From NCBI RefSeq assembly GCF_036242395.1, contig NZ_CP108458.1:3410001-3474000 (forward strand): a DNA stretch of 64,000 nucleotides, given 5' to 3'. Below are positions 50,700-61,967 of the stretch, in pieces (the first letter of the stretch is position 1; the number at the start of each line of letters is the position of its first letter). A program made the translations under genes and the position numbers. The stretch is from Kitasatospora sp. NBC_01266 (GTDB taxonomy: Bacteria; Actinomycetota; Actinomycetes; Streptomycetales; Streptomycetaceae). The notes under the pieces are model-generated. The model was not told where the DNA came from. It did not search any database and worked only from the letters and a program-made list of their open reading frames with translations.

Positions 50700-51875
50700 C
50701 TACCGGGGGGCCGGCTTCGCCCGCCGGCTCAGCAGCCACGGCTCGACCAGCCCCAGCCCGCGCACCGGCCGCCGCCACATCGCCTGCAGCTGGAAGCGCG
50801 ACACCGCCGCCCCGCCCGCCGCCCGGCCCGCCGGGTTCAGCGGCACCCCGGAGTGCGCCGCGAGCGCGTCCGCCAGCTGCGCCTGAGCGCTGCCGGTACC
50901 GTCCGCCGCACCCCGCGCGGCGGCTCCCGCCTGCTCCAGCGCCGCCGCGAACTCCCCGTCGATCAGCACCGCGTCCCGCTGCGCGATCGAGGTGAGCCGG
51001 CTGGCCAGGTTGACCGTGGTACCGAAGACGTCGCCCATCCGCGAGGTGACCGTGCCGAAGGCCATGCCGACCCGCAGCGCCGGGATGTTCTCCTCGTCGG
51101 TCAGCGTCTCCACCAGGCTGAGCGCGATCTCGGCGGCGGTCACCGGGTCCTCGGAGACATAGAGGATCTCGTCGCCCAGCGTCTTGATCAGCCGGCCGCC
51201 CTGGCCCGCGATCAGATCGGCGCAGGTGGACTCGAAGGTCTCCACCAGCTCGCCGAGCTCCTCCTCCTCCAGCCGCCGGGAGAGCCGGGTGAAGCCGACC
51301 AGGTCGGCGAAGCCCACCGCGAGGCGGCCGCTGGTGATCTCGGTGTCCTCGGCCGCCTGCACCACCCGGCCGGTGACGGCGGCCAGCTGGCGGCGCCAGA
51401 CGTAGATCAGGAACTGCTCCAGCTCCGGCAGCAGCAGCTCGACCAGCGGGTAGGCCACCTCGGCCCGGGTCAGCCCCGGTTCGGCGGCCTGGGTGAGGTT
51501 CTCCAGGAAGGTGTCCATCTGCCAGCCGGCCAGCCGGGCGGTGGTCTGGCCGGTGGAGCGGGCCACCTGGATCGCCATCGACTCGTTGATCAGCCCGGAC
51601 TCCACCAGGCCGGCCAGCCGGCGCAGCGCGATCACGTCGCCGTCGTTGAGCGCCCGCTGCTGGCCGATGTCGGGGAACCCCATCGCGCGCCAGAACCGGG
51701 TGGCCAGCTCCATCGGCACCTCGGCGGTGCGGGCGGCCTGGTACGGGGTGTAGCGACGCGGCGAGCCCAGGATCAGCTCTTCCAGGTCGAGCGCGACGGT
51801 GTGGTCCGCCTCCTCGGGGGCGTCACCGTCGCGCGCGCTGTCGTCCGGCGCGAGCCCGCCGTCGTCCTCTGCCAC
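50700..51875 (-). CDS. cya: Class III adenylate cyclase
   Basis: 391 residues from GTG 51875. The catalytic domain (about 175-330) begins LAVGFADLVGFTRLSRRLEEEEL with the first metal Asp, and continues RLIKTLGDEILYVSEDP and VFGTTVNLASRLTSIA. Residues 40-110 look like a helical HTH-type segment (YTPYQAARTAEVPMELATRFWRAMGF). Makes cAMP, which in Streptomyces affects germination and secondary metabolism. Cytoplasmic, no membrane segment. Confidence 0.9.
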   Translation of the reverse strand: MAEDDGGLAPDDSARDGDAPEEADHTVALDLEELILGSPRRYTPYQAARTAEVPMELATRFWRAMGFPDIGQQRALNDGDVIALRRLAGLVESGLINESMAIQVARSTGQTTARLAGWQMDTFLENLTQAAEPGLTRAEVAYPLVELLLPELEQFLIYVWRRQLAAVTGRVVQAAEDTEITSGRLAVGFADLVGFTRLSRRLEEEELGELVETFESTCADLIAGQGGRLIKTLGDEILYVSEDPVTAAEIALSLVETLTDEENIPALRVGMAFGTVTSRMGDVFGTTVNLASRLTSIAQRDAVLIDGEFAAALEQAGAAARGAADGTGSAQAQLADALAAHSGVPLNPAGRAAGGAAVSRFQLQAMWRRPVRGLGLVEPWLLSRRAKPAPR

Positions 51876-52066
51876 CGGTCCGTCCCCGTGCGGTCGCCGC
51901 ACTTGCCGTCGAGTTCCCGTCCTTCGTGAGGCACTCCGCCGCCCGGGGACGTGGCGCGCCTCACACCGTTGCCAGGTGGAATGGTCGCACGGAATTCCCA
52001 GATCCGGGGCATCCGGACCTGACGAACCCGCGCCGTCGAGCTGCCGCAGCGGCGCTCGGTCGGCGC

Positions 52067-52963
52067 TCAGCCGGTGCGCGGCTGGGGGCGCAGATGCACC
52101 ACGTCGCCCGCGCCGACCGCCTGCCGCGCGCCGTCCGCGCCGCGCACCACCAGGCGCCCGTCGCCGTCCAGCGCGACCGCCTCGCCCCGCAGCTCGCGAT
52201 CCCCGGGCAGCTGCACCACGACCTCGCGCCCCAGCGTGGTGCAGCGCGCGGTGTAGGCCGCCAGCAGTCCGCTGGCCTGCGGGTCGCCGGCCGCCGCCTG
52301 CCACTCGCCGTACAGCTCGGCGAACTCGCGCAGCAGCGCGCGCAGCAGCGTGGTGCGGTCGGTGACCTCGGCGCCGACCAGCGCGAGCGAGGCGGCGGTG
52401 GGCACCGGCAGCTCCTCCTCGCGCAGCGAGACGTTCAGCCCCAGGCCCGCGACCACGGCCTCGCCGGTCAGCTCGGTGAGGATGCCGCCGAGCTTGCGCT
52501 CCTCGCCCGCGTGCTCGACCTGAAGGTCGTTGGGCCACTTCAGGCCGACCTCGACCCCGGACACCCGGTGCAGGGTGGCCGCCGTCGAGACGCCGACCAG
52601 GATCGGCAGCCAGCCCAGGCGCTCCCGCGGCACGGTGGGGCGCAGCAGCATCGACAGGAAGAGGCCGGACCGGGCCGGGGCGCTCCACCGGCGGTCCAGC
52701 CGGCCTCGCCCGGCGCTCTGCCGTTCGGCGACCAGCACCGCGCCCTCGGCGGCGCCGTCCTTGGCCCGGGCGGTCAGGTCGCTGTTGGTGGAGCCGGTCT
52801 CCTCGACCACGTCGAGCGCGGTCCACAGGCCACCGGGCAGCAGCAGGTCGTGGCGCAGTACGGCGGCGTCCAGCGGCGGGCGGTCGAGGTCGGTCCAGGG
52901 GGACGGTCCGTCGTGGCCGAAGCCACGCAGTCCGCTGCGGCGGGGACGATCGGGCTCGGTCAT
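52067..52963 (-). CDS. birA: Biotin-[acetyl-CoA-carboxylase] ligase
   Basis: 298 residues from ATG 52963. BPL core: EETGSTNSDL, ERQSAGRGRLDRRW (biotinyl-AMP loop), GLKWPNDLQ, KLGGILTEL, GLGLNVS; C-terminal SH3-like domain at about 245-290. No N-terminal HTH, so it is a monofunctional ligase. It biotinylates the carboxylase subunit encoded at 56761. The -10 TACGCT sits 6 nt before the ATG, without an SD. Confidence 0.93.
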   Translation of the reverse strand: MTEPDRPRRSGLRGFGHDGPSPWTDLDRPPLDAAVLRHDLLLPGGLWTALDVVEETGSTNSDLTARAKDGAAEGAVLVAERQSAGRGRLDRRWSAPARSGLFLSMLLRPTVPRERLGWLPILVGVSTAATLHRVSGVEVGLKWPNDLQVEHAGEERKLGGILTELTGEAVVAGLGLNVSLREEELPVPTAASLALVGAEVTDRTTLLRALLREFAELYGEWQAAAGDPQASGLLAAYTARCTTLGREVVVQLPGDRELRGEAVALDGDGRLVVRGADGARQAVGAGDVVHLRPQPRTG

Positions 52964-52969
52964 GGCCCT

Positions 52970-52975
52970 AGCGTA
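52970..52975 (-). promoter_or_regulatory. -10 box of birA (leaderless)
   Basis: TACGCT on the minus strand ends 6 nt before ATG 52963. A second in-frame ATG at 52984 lies upstream of the box and also lacks an SD. Confidence 0.45.
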
Positions 52976-53161
52976 GGAGGACATCAGGGGTAGCCCCAGT
53001 CCGACCCATCGTCCCGCAGAAACGCTGATTAACACACTGTGTCGCTGGCCATAACGCGAAGGGCTCGAGGCTGGCTACGCTACCGGACGGTAGTCCTCGG
53101 CACCGTCCGGTTCGGACTCCCCCACCCTCCAACGCGCCTCTCACGTGAGGAACTCCACGGG

Positions 53162-54766
<1,605 letters not shown>

Positions 54767-54805
54767 GGCGTGGCACCCTCAACCCCAACGCTCGGAAAGG
54801 ACCCG

Positions 54806-55030
54806 ATGATGCCCCCCATCCAGGTGCTGCACGGGCAGCCGACCCCCGAGGAGCTGGCCACCGTCCTGGCGGTGGTCCAAGCCCGGGCCGCCGCCGGCGC
54901 CGCCGCTGCCGAGGCGGCGCGCCGTTCGGCGAGCGGCCCGGCCTCCCCGTGGACCGACCCCGCCCGCCGCGTCCGCTCCGCCCCGCGCCCCGGCCCGCAC
55001 GCCTGGCGCACCTCGGGCTGGGCGCACTGA
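54806..55030 (+). CDS. Acyl-CoA carboxylase epsilon subunit
   Basis: 74 residues from ATG 54806 (GAAAGGA upstream). PTPEELATVLAVVQAR followed by a Pro/Arg-rich end with PGPHAWRTSGW is the short epsilon subunit that stimulates actinobacterial acyl-CoA carboxylases by binding the beta subunit. It follows pccB by 39 nt and is terminated by the hairpin at 55051. Confidence 0.88.
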   Translation: MMPPIQVLHGQPTPEELATVLAVVQARAAAGAAAAEAARRSASGPASPWTDPARRVRSAPRPGPHAWRTSGWAH

Positions 55031-55050
55031 GCCGGACCCGCTGAATCCGC

Positions 55051-55079
55051 TCCCCGCGCACCACGACGGTGCGCGGGGA
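55051..55079 (+). terminator. Hairpin terminator after the epsilon subunit
   Basis: TCCCCGCGCACC (55051-55062) pairs with 55068-55079 around ACGAC (12-bp perfect stem), separating the carboxylase pair from maf. Confidence 0.8.
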
Positions 55080-55097
55080 GCGGCGCGTGGCGGCCCG

Positions 55098-55103
55098 TAG
55101 GCT
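55098..55103 (+). promoter_or_regulatory. -10 box of maf (leaderless)
   Basis: TAGGCT ends 7 nt before ATG 55111; no SD is present. No good -35 is found, since the upstream sequence is the terminator stem. Confidence 0.5.
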
Positions 55104-55110
55104 GACCCGT

Positions 55111-55710
55111 ATGACCGATCGCCGCACCCTCGTGCTCGCCTCCGCCTCCCCCGCCCGGCTCGGGCTGCTCCGTCAGGCCGGGTTGGCCCCCCGGGTGATC
55201 GTCAGCGGGGTGGACGAGGACGCGCTGAGCGCCGCCACCCCCGCCGAGCTGGCCCTGGTGCTCGCCGAGGCCAAGGCCGCCGTGGTGGCCGCCGAGCTGA
55301 CCGACGGCGAGCTGGTGATCGGCTGCGACTCGGTGCTCGAACTCGACGGGCAGGCCCTCGGCAAGCCCACCGACGCCGCCGACGCGCTGGCCCGCTGGCG
55401 CTCGATGCGCGGTCGCAGCGGTGTGCTGCGCACCGGCCACTGCGTGATCGACACCGCGAACGGCCGCCAGGTCTCCGCCACCGCCTCCACCACCGTGCAC
55501 TTCGCCGAGCCCGACGACGCCGAGATCGAGGCCTACGTGGCCACCGGTGAACCGCTGCACGTGGCCGGCGCGTTCACCCTGGACGGGCTCTCCGCACCGT
55601 TCGTGGCCGGCATCGAGGGCGACCACGGCAACGTGATCGGCCTGTCGCTGCCGCTGCTGCGCACCCTGCTGGCCGATCTGGGGGTACGGATCACCGATCT
55701 TTGGGGTTGA
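55111..55710 (+). CDS. Maf nucleotide pyrophosphatase
   Basis: 199 residues. [17 protein letters not shown] at the N-terminus, [17 protein letters not shown] (metal/nucleotide site) and [10 protein letters not shown]. Hydrolyses dTTP/UTP or m7GTP-type noncanonical nucleotides. ATG 55111 is preceded only by TAGGCT plus 7 nt, so it is likely leaderless. Lies between the carboxylase subunits. Confidence 0.9.
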   Translation: MTDRRTLVLASASPARLGLLRQAGLAPRVIVSGVDEDALSAATPAELALVLAEAKAAVVAAELTDGELVIGCDSVLELDGQALGKPTDAADALARWRSMRGRSGVLRTGHCVIDTANGRQVSATASTTVHFAEPDDAEIEAYVATGEPLHVAGAFTLDGLSAPFVAGIEGDHGNVIGLSLPLLRTLLADLGVRITDLWG

Positions 55711-55778
55711 ACCCCCTGGGCCGGGCCCTCCCCGCCCCGCTAGGCTGGCGCCGCGCCGGACGGGGAGGGGGTGGCGCG

Positions 55779-56534
55779 ATGGCGGACATGGTGTTGAACG
55801 TCGTGCTCGGCCTGCTCACCAGCGCGATCGGCGCGGGCCTGGGCTGGCTGGCCCAGTCGCTGCGGCGGCGTCGGCGGCTGGACCGGACCCGGGCGTTCTT
55901 CGGGATGCCGGCGGGCACCGAGTGCCTGCTGGTGGTCAACCGGCACACCGGCAGCCCCAACGCGAACAGCGTGCACCGGGACGACGTCAGCGCGCTGATG
56001 GAGCTGGCCGTGCTGGTCAACGCCTGCGGTGCCCGGCCCGAGGTGGTGGTCCACGACCAGGTCCGCCAGGGGCTGGGCAACAAGGCCGAGTTCTGCCTCG
56101 GCGGGCCGAGCAGCAACGAGCGCACCGCCGCCCATCTGGGCTGGCGGCTGCCGAGCGTGCGGTTCAGCTACCGGCCGGGGACCCCGGGCGCGATCCTGGT
56201 CGGTGCTCAGGAGTACGAGCTGGAGCGGAACACCGAGGACACCCCCGGCCACAGCTACGTCCTGCTGGCCCGCCTCGAACCCGGCGACGGCGGCCGGCCG
56301 ACCTTCCTGATCGCCGGTCAGGTGGCGGTCGCCAACCACGCGGCGGTGCGCTACCTGGTGGCACACCAGCGCGAACTGATGGACCGTTACGGCACGCACA
56401 GCTCCTTCGTCCTGATGCTGCGGGTGATCAACCCGGTCAAGTACGGCCCGGACGTGGTCGAGCTGGTCGCCGACGTGACCACGGCGGCGACGGCGAGCCC
56501 CGCACCCGCGCTGAGCAGCGGGAGCGCCGGATGA
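55779..56534 (+). CDS. Conserved protein with N-terminal membrane anchor
   Basis: 251 residues from ATG 55779 (GGGGAGGGGG upstream). Residues 1-24 (ADMVLNVVLGLLTSAIGAGLGWL) form one membrane helix, then RRRRRLDRTR and a soluble domain: ECLLVVNRHTGSPNANSVHRDDV, ARPEVVVHDQVRQGLG, FCLGGPSSNERTAAHL. The pattern CLGGPSSN and the paired strands look like a nucleotide- or sugar-binding fold, but I do not recognise a named family. It sits in the carboxylase cluster upstream of the alpha subunit. Confidence 0.7.
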   Translation: MADMVLNVVLGLLTSAIGAGLGWLAQSLRRRRRLDRTRAFFGMPAGTECLLVVNRHTGSPNANSVHRDDVSALMELAVLVNACGARPEVVVHDQVRQGLGNKAEFCLGGPSSNERTAAHLGWRLPSVRFSYRPGTPGAILVGAQEYELERNTEDTPGHSYVLLARLEPGDGGRPTFLIAGQVAVANHAAVRYLVAHQRELMDRYGTHSSFVLMLRVINPVKYGPDVVELVADVTTAATASPAPALSSGSAG

Positions 56535-56760
56535 AGCCAGCCCTGTGGCGAACGCCACGGCCCGCCCGCCCGGCCCTGCGGACACTCCAGAATCCCGCTA
56601 GTGCTCCGGCGTACCGTTGCCACCTGCGGCTCTCCCGCTCCGTGCGCACATGATCACCATGTGCGTCACGCTCCGTGTGGGCAAGCTCACCACCAGGGGC
56701 TACTCGCCGGTACCACCTACTCGTCCCTAAACTCCATCGAGGTTCAAGAAGGGAGCCACA

Positions 56761-58536
56761 GTGCGCAAGGTGCTCATCGCCAACCGCGGAGAAATCGCCG
56801 TCCGCGTCGCCAGGGCCTGCTCGGATGCTGGTATCGCCAGTGTCGCCGTTTACGCCGAGCCCGACCGGGACGCGCTGCACGTCCGCGCGGCCGACGAGGC
56901 CTACGCTCTCGGCGGCGACACCCCCGCGACCAGCTACCTGGACATCGCCAAGGTCCTCAAGGCCGCTGCCGACTCCGGTGCGGACGCGATCCACCCCGGT
57001 TACGGATTCCTGTCGGAGAACGCCGACTTCGCCCAGGCCGTGCTCGACGCCGGGCTGATCTGGATCGGCCCGCCGCCGCAGGCCATCCGCGACCTGGGTG
57101 ACAAGGTCACCGCCCGGCACGTCGCCCAGCGGGCCGGTGCGCCGCTGGTGGCCGGCACCCCGGACCCGGTCGCCGGGCCGGACGAGGTGGTCGCCTTCGC
57201 GACCGAACACGGCCTGCCGGTCGCCATCAAGGCGGCCTTCGGCGGTGGCGGGCGCGGCCTGAAGGTGGCCCGCACGCTGGAGGAGATCCCGGAGCTGTTC
57301 GAGTCCGCGGTCCGCGAGGCCGTCGCCGCCTTCGGGCGCGGCGAGTGCTTCGTCGAGCGCTACCTGGACAACCCGCGGCACGTCGAGACCCAGTGCCTGG
57401 CCGACCAGCACGGCAACGTGGTGGTCGTCTCCACCCGTGACTGCTCGCTGCAGCGCCGGCACCAGAAGCTGGTCGAGGAGGCCCCCGCGCCGTTCCTGAC
57501 CGAGGAGCAGAACGCCGAGCTGTACCGGGCGTCCAAGGCGATCCTGCGCGAGGCCGGCTATGTCGGCGCCGGGACCTGCGAGTTCCTGGTCGCGCAGGAC
57601 GGGCTGATCTCCTTCCTGGAGGTCAACACCCGGCTGCAGGTCGAGCACCCGGTGACCGAGGAGGTCACCGGCATCGACCTGGTCCGCGAGATGTTCCGGA
57701 TCGCCGACGGCGAGGAGCTCGGCTACGACGACCCGAAGGTCCGCGCCCACTCCTTCGAGTTCCGGATCAACGGCGAGGACCCGGGCCGCAACTTCCTGCC
57801 CGCCCCCGGCACGGTGACGCTCTTCGCGCCGCCGTCCGGCCCCGGCGTGCGGCTGGACGCGGGCGTGGAGACCGGCTCGGTGATCGGCCCCGCCTGGGAC
57901 TCGCTGCTGGCCAAGCTGATCGTCACCGGCCGGGACCGCAAGCAGGCCCTGGAGCGGGCCAAGCGCGCGCTGGCCGAGTTCACGGTCGAGGGCATGGCCA
58001 CCGCCATCCCGTTCCACCGCGCGGTCGTCGCCGACCCGGCCTTCGCCCCCGAGGTGCACGGCAACGAGGGTCCGTTCAGCATCTACACCCGCTGGATCGA
58101 GACCGAGTTCAACAACACCATCCCGCCGTTCGCGGGCGGCGCGGCCGACGGCGAGGAGCCGGACGGCCGGGAGACCGTGGTGGTCGAGGTCGGCGGCAAG
58201 CGGATCGAGGTCTCGCTGCCCGCCTCGCTGGGCGTCGGCTCCGCCCCGGCCGCCGGTGCGGGCAGCGCGGGCAAGGCCAAGCGCCGGGTGGGCGCCAAGA
58301 AGGCCGGCGCCGCGGTCAGCGGTGACACGCTCGCCTCGCCGATGCAGGGCACCATCGTCAAGGTCGCCGTCGAGGAGGGTCAGGTCGTCGCCGAGGGCGA
58401 GCTGATCGTGGTGCTCGAGGCGATGAAGATGGAGCAGCCGCTCAACGCCCACAAGGCCGGCACCATCACCGGTCTCAAGGCCGAGGTCGGCGCGAGCGTC
58501 AGCAGCGGCGCCGCCCTCTGCGAGATCAAGGACTGA
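56761..58536 (+). CDS. accA2: Biotinylated acyl-CoA carboxylase alpha subunit (BC-BCCP)
   Basis: 591 residues from GTG 56761 (AAGAAGGGAG 5 nt upstream; -10 TAAACT about 35 nt upstream). Biotin carboxylase with [27 protein letters not shown], and [12 protein letters not shown]; Ala/Pro linker; biotin carrier ending EAMKMEQ with Lys556 as the biotin site. Partners with the beta and epsilon subunits encoded at 53162 and 54806 to make malonyl- and methylmalonyl-CoA. BirA modifies it. Confidence 0.95.
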   Translation: MRKVLIANRGEIAVRVARACSDAGIASVAVYAEPDRDALHVRAADEAYALGGDTPATSYLDIAKVLKAAADSGADAIHPGYGFLSENADFAQAVLDAGLIWIGPPPQAIRDLGDKVTARHVAQRAGAPLVAGTPDPVAGPDEVVAFATEHGLPVAIKAAFGGGGRGLKVARTLEEIPELFESAVREAVAAFGRGECFVERYLDNPRHVETQCLADQHGNVVVVSTRDCSLQRRHQKLVEEAPAPFLTEEQNAELYRASKAILREAGYVGAGTCEFLVAQDGLISFLEVNTRLQVEHPVTEEVTGIDLVREMFRIADGEELGYDDPKVRAHSFEFRINGEDPGRNFLPAPGTVTLFAPPSGPGVRLDAGVETGSVIGPAWDSLLAKLIVTGRDRKQALERAKRALAEFTVEGMATAIPFHRAVVADPAFAPEVHGNEGPFSIYTRWIETEFNNTIPPFAGGAADGEEPDGRETVVVEVGGKRIEVSLPASLGVGSAPAAGAGSAGKAKRRVGAKKAGAAVSGDTLASPMQGTIVKVAVEEGQVVAEGELIVVLEAMKMEQPLNAHKAGTITGLKAEVGASVSSGAALCEIKD

Positions 58537-58563
58537 CCTGGCATCGGTCCACCTGGGCGCCCC

Positions 58564-58598
58564 GTGGCCCGCTGGTTGCTCGTCAACCGGCGGGCCAC
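58564..58598. terminator. Convergent terminator between accA2 and the DeoR gene
   Basis: GTGGCCCGCTGGTTG (58564-58578) pairs with 58584-58598 (15 bp, one G-U) around CTCGT. It lies between the two converging genes and can end both. Confidence 0.85.
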
Positions 58599-58605
58599 AC
58601 CGCTG

Positions 58606-59562
58606 TCACGGGCGCCCGGCGGCCAGCGGCCGGAAGGCGAGGGTCCCCGGGCGGCGCTGGCCGGGCAGCGGGGCGGCCGCGGCGGGCGGCGCCCCCGGCG
58701 CCCGGCGGGCGGCCCCCGGGGGCTGCTGCGGGTGCCGCTCCGGGCCCGGGGCGGCATGCCCCGGTGGCTCGGCGGCCAGCCCCAGCGGCGCGATCGAGAT
58801 CTGCACCCCGCAGTCGGCCAGCGCGTCCAGCTCGCGGGCGGTCGGGTCGTGGCCCGCTGCCTGCTCGTCGGTGACCAGGCGGGTGATCGCATCCGTCGGC
58901 ACGGTCTGGAACATGGTGTCGGTGCCCAGCTTGGTGTGGTCGGCCAGCACGATCACCTCCGTGGCCGACTGCACCAGGGCCCGGTCCACGCTCGCCGAGA
59001 GCATGTTGGTGGTGGACAGCCCGCGCTCGGCGGTCAGGCCGCTGCCCGAGATGAAGGCCTTGGAGACCCGCAACCCGTGCAGCGACTGCTCGGCGCCGCT
59101 GCCGACCAGAGCGTAGTTGGACCCGCGCAGCGTGCCGCCGGTCATCACCACCTCCACCCGGTTGGCGTGCGCGAGCGCCTGGGCGACCAGCAGCGAGTTG
59201 GTCACCACCGTCAGACCCGGGACCCGGGCCAGGCGGCGGGCCAGCTCCTGGGTGGTGGTACCGGCCCCGATCACCACCGCGTCGCCCTCCTCGACGAGCG
59301 TGGCCGCGAGGTCCGCGATCGCGCTCTTCTCGGCGGCGGCGAGGTGGGTCTTCTGCGGGTAGCCGGGCTCCCGGCTGAAGCCTCCGGGGAGCACCGCGCC
59401 GCCGTGTCGGCGGTCGAGCAGCCCTTCGGCCTCCAGCGCCCGGACGTCCCGGCGGACGGTGACTTCGGAGGTCTGGACGACGCGTGCCAACTCGCGGAGC
59501 GACACGGCTCCGTTGGCCCGCACCATTTCGAGGATCAACTGGCGACGTTCTGCAGCAAACAC
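58606..59562 (-). CDS. DeoR-family transcriptional regulator
   Basis: 318 residues from GTG 59562. DeoR HTH (residues 5-57: RRQLILEMVRANGAVSLRELA, TVRRDVRALEAEGLL) and DeoR C-terminal sugar-phosphate sensor (AGTTTQELARRL, VTNSLLVAQAL, FISGSGLTAERGLS). The last 65 residues are Pro/Ala-rich. The GTG follows TACCGT by 7 nt without an SD. Target genes are not obvious; nearby purine and sugar genes are candidates. Confidence 0.9.
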   Translation of the reverse strand: MFAAERRQLILEMVRANGAVSLRELARVVQTSEVTVRRDVRALEAEGLLDRRHGGAVLPGGFSREPGYPQKTHLAAAEKSAIADLAATLVEEGDAVVIGAGTTTQELARRLARVPGLTVVTNSLLVAQALAHANRVEVVMTGGTLRGSNYALVGSGAEQSLHGLRVSKAFISGSGLTAERGLSTTNMLSASVDRALVQSATEVIVLADHTKLGTDTMFQTVPTDAITRLVTDEQAAGHDPTARELDALADCGVQISIAPLGLAAEPPGHAAPGPERHPQQPPGAARRAPGAPPAAAAPLPGQRRPGTLAFRPLAAGRP

Positions 59563-59569
59563 AGAACCG

Positions 59570-59575
59570 ACGGTA
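59570..59575 (-). promoter_or_regulatory. -10 box of the DeoR gene (leaderless)
   Basis: TACCGT on the minus strand ends 7 nt before GTG 59562; no SD is present. Confidence 0.5.
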
Positions 59576-59724
59576 ACCCCCCTGACCGTCCGCTTTCAGG
59601 CGTTTGCCGCTAGTAACAGGAACTACTCACCTTCCGGCGGCGCATGACCGTACAATTCGCGCCGCCGCTCCCCCGCGCACCCTCCGCCGTCAGGACGAAG
59701 GGCCGGAGCATTCGGGTGACGAGG

Positions 59725-61170
59725 TCAGGATTCGCTCTCCGCCCGCTTGCGGATGTGCAGCTGGCGGGCCGCCTCGGCGGTGGAACCGGAGAGCGAGGGG
59801 TAGACCGTGAAGGCGCTGGCGACCTGCTCGACCGTCAAGTTGTTGTCCACCGCGAGCGAGATCGAGTGAATCAGCTCGCTCGCGCGCGGCGCGACCACCA
59901 CGCCACCCACCACGATGCCGGTGCCGGGGCGGCAGAAGAGCTTCACGAAGCCGTCCCGGATGCCCTGCATCTTGGCCCGCGGGTTGCCCCGCAGCGGCAG
60001 CTTGATCTCGACGGCGTCCATCTTTCCGCACGAGACGTCGGCCGCGGTGTAACCGACGGTGGCGATCTCCGGGTCGGTGAAGATGTTGGAGGCGATGGTC
60101 TTCAGGTTCAGCGGCTGCACCGCGTCGCCCAGCGCGTGGTACATCGCGATCCGGCCCTGCATCGCGGCGACCGAGGCGAGCATGAAGACGCCGGTGCAGT
60201 CGCCGGCCGCGTAGACGCCGGGGGCGCTGGTGCGGGAGACCCGGTCCACCACGATCTGGCCCCAGTCGTTGAGCTTGACCCCGGCCTCCTCCAGGCCCAT
60301 GCCCGCGGTGTTGGGGATCGCGCCGATCGCGATCAGGCAGTGCGTGCCGCTGATCACCCGGCCGTCCGAGAGGGTGACCTCGACCCCGTCACCGACCCGC
60401 TTGGCGCTCTCCGCCCGCAGCCGGCTCATCACGTTCATACCGCGGCGGCGGAAGACGTCCTCCAGCACCTCGGCGGCGTCCGGGTCCTCGCCCGGCAGCA
60501 CCCGGTCGCGGCTGGAGACCAGGGTGACCTTGGAGCCGAGCGCCTGGTAGGCGCCGGCGAACTCGGCACCGGTGACACCGGAGCCGACCACGATCAGCTC
60601 GCGGGGCAGCTCCTCCAGGTCGTAGACCTGCTTCCAGTTCAGGATCCGCTCGCCGTCCGGCCGGGCGTCCGGCGCCTCGCGCGGGTGCACGCCGCTGGCG
60701 ACCAGCACCGCGTCGGCGCGCAGCGACTGGGTGCTGCCGTCGGCGGCCTCCACGACCACCTCGCGCGACCCGTCGGCGGCCTGGCCGCCGGAGCCGAGCC
60801 GGCCCTTGCCGCGCAGCACGGTGACACCGGCCCGGGTGACGGACTGGGTGATGTCGTGCGACTGGGCGATCGCCAGCCGCTTCACCCGTCGGTTGACCTT
60901 GCCGAGGTCGACGCTGATCGCCCGCTCGCCGCGCTCGCCGTCCGAGCCGTCGCAGGCGAGCCTGATCCCGAGCTCCTGGTAGGAGGCGTCGAAGCCGGTC
61001 ATCACCTCGGCGGTCGCGATCAGCGTCTTGGACGGTACGCAGTCCGTCAGCACCGCCGCTCCACCCAGACCGTCGCGATCGACGACGGTCACCTCCGCGC
61101 CGAGCTGGGCCGCCACCAGGGCCGCCTCGTATCCGCCGGGTCCGCCACCGATGATCACGATCCGAGTCAC
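59725..61170 (-). CDS. NAD(P)H quinone reductase of the LpdA type
   Basis: 481 residues from GTG 61170 (or GTG 61176). FAD motif GGGPGGYEAAL, NAD motif GSGVTGAEFAGAY, and C-terminal dimerisation domain. In the redox loop GGAAVLTDCVPSK only Cys44 is present; the partner position (39) is Ala, so it cannot act as dihydrolipoamide dehydrogenase. This is the pattern of M. tuberculosis LpdA-type quinone reductases. The box GACAAT lies 7 nt before the GTG and no SD is seen. Confidence 0.88.
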   Translation of the reverse strand: MTRIVIIGGGPGGYEAALVAAQLGAEVTVVDRDGLGGAAVLTDCVPSKTLIATAEVMTGFDASYQELGIRLACDGSDGERGERAISVDLGKVNRRVKRLAIAQSHDITQSVTRAGVTVLRGKGRLGSGGQAADGSREVVVEAADGSTQSLRADAVLVASGVHPREAPDARPDGERILNWKQVYDLEELPRELIVVGSGVTGAEFAGAYQALGSKVTLVSSRDRVLPGEDPDAAEVLEDVFRRRGMNVMSRLRAESAKRVGDGVEVTLSDGRVISGTHCLIAIGAIPNTAGMGLEEAGVKLNDWGQIVVDRVSRTSAPGVYAAGDCTGVFMLASVAAMQGRIAMYHALGDAVQPLNLKTIASNIFTDPEIATVGYTAADVSCGKMDAVEIKLPLRGNPRAKMQGIRDGFVKLFCRPGTGIVVGGVVVAPRASELIHSISLAVDNNLTVEQVASAFTVYPSLSGSTAEAARQLHIRKRAESES

Positions 61171-61177
61171 GTGCACC

Positions 61178-61183
61178 ATTGTC
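61178..61183 (-). promoter_or_regulatory. -10 box of the quinone reductase (leaderless)
   Basis: GACAAT on the minus strand ends 7 nt before GTG 61170. It fails the TAN3T consensus at the first base, so support is weaker than at the sister genes. Confidence 0.35.
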
Positions 61184-61269
61184 CCGCACACCGAGTTCGA
61201 TGCGAGCACCGGCCCGTTGAATTGTGCGCATCATCGAAGCTGTGCTCGAGCGGCCGGGCCGCCCGGGCC

Positions 61270-61297
61270 TTGATCGGTTGGCCAACTCCCGTAGGCT
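61270..61297 (+). promoter_or_regulatory. Promoter of the gamma-glutamylcyclotransferase-like gene (leaderless)
   Basis: TTGATC (61270-61275), 16-nt spacer, TAGGCT (61292-61297), then 7 nt to ATG 61305; no SD. Confidence 0.6.
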
Positions 61298-61304
61298 GAC
61301 GCCC

Positions 61305-61742
61305 ATGTCGCTCTACGCCGCGTACGCCACGAACCTCGACGCCCGGCAGATGAGCCGGCGCGCACCGCACTCCCCGCTGCGCGGGACCGGCTGGCTGGAC
61401 GGCTGGCGGCTGACCTTCGGCGGCGAGCAGCTCGGCTGGGAGGGCTCGCTGGCCACCGTGGTCGAGGACGAGAAGGAGCAGGTCTTCGTCTCGCTCTACG
61501 ACGTGGCGCCGATGGACGAGGAGGGCCTGGACCGCTGGGAGGGCCTGCAGCTCGGCATCTACCGCAAGATCCGGCTGCGCGCGCACACCCTGGACGGTGA
61601 GGTCCCGGTCTGGACCTACGTGCTGAACGACTACGAGGGCGGCCTGCCGGCGGCGCGCTACCTCGGGCTGATCGCGGACGCGGCGGAGAGCGCGGGCGCA
61701 CCGTCCGACTACGTCCTGGACCTTCGTCGCCGGCCCTGCTGA
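61305..61742 (+). CDS. Gamma-glutamylcyclotransferase-like protein
   Basis: 145 residues. Opens MSLYAAYATNLDARQM, the family's YGSN-like loop, followed by ARP-like RAPHSPLRG and the fold around SLATVVEDE, VSLYDVAPMDEEGLDRWEG. In AIG2-type enzymes a Glu serves as the acid/base; Glu at the VVEDE/EEG position is the candidate. May cyclise gamma-glutamyl substrates, but the substrate is unknown. Confidence 0.85.
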   Translation: MSLYAAYATNLDARQMSRRAPHSPLRGTGWLDGWRLTFGGEQLGWEGSLATVVEDEKEQVFVSLYDVAPMDEEGLDRWEGLQLGIYRKIRLRAHTLDGEVPVWTYVLNDYEGGLPAARYLGLIADAAESAGAPSDYVLDLRRRPC

Positions 61743-61954
61743 CGACCCGCTCGGGGCCCCGTCGACGGTGACGCCCGGCCGCGACCGAGCCGCTACGGCA
61801 GGTGAAGGCCTGCCGCAGGTAAAGCCCGCCGGCCACTGGTCGATCCTCCGAACCGGAGCGCCGCGAACCGGCCGTGGCCAGTGTTTTCAGGTCAACCTGG
61901 TAACGATCCGGCATGGCGACACGGCTATGTCTACGCGCGTAGGCATTTGTTGAC

Positions 61955-61960
61955 TATCCT
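61955..61960 (+). promoter_or_regulatory. -10 box of the purine phosphorylase (leaderless)
   Basis: TATCCT ends 7 nt before GTG 61968; no SD is present. Confidence 0.5.
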
Positions 61961-61967
61961 CAGCCTT

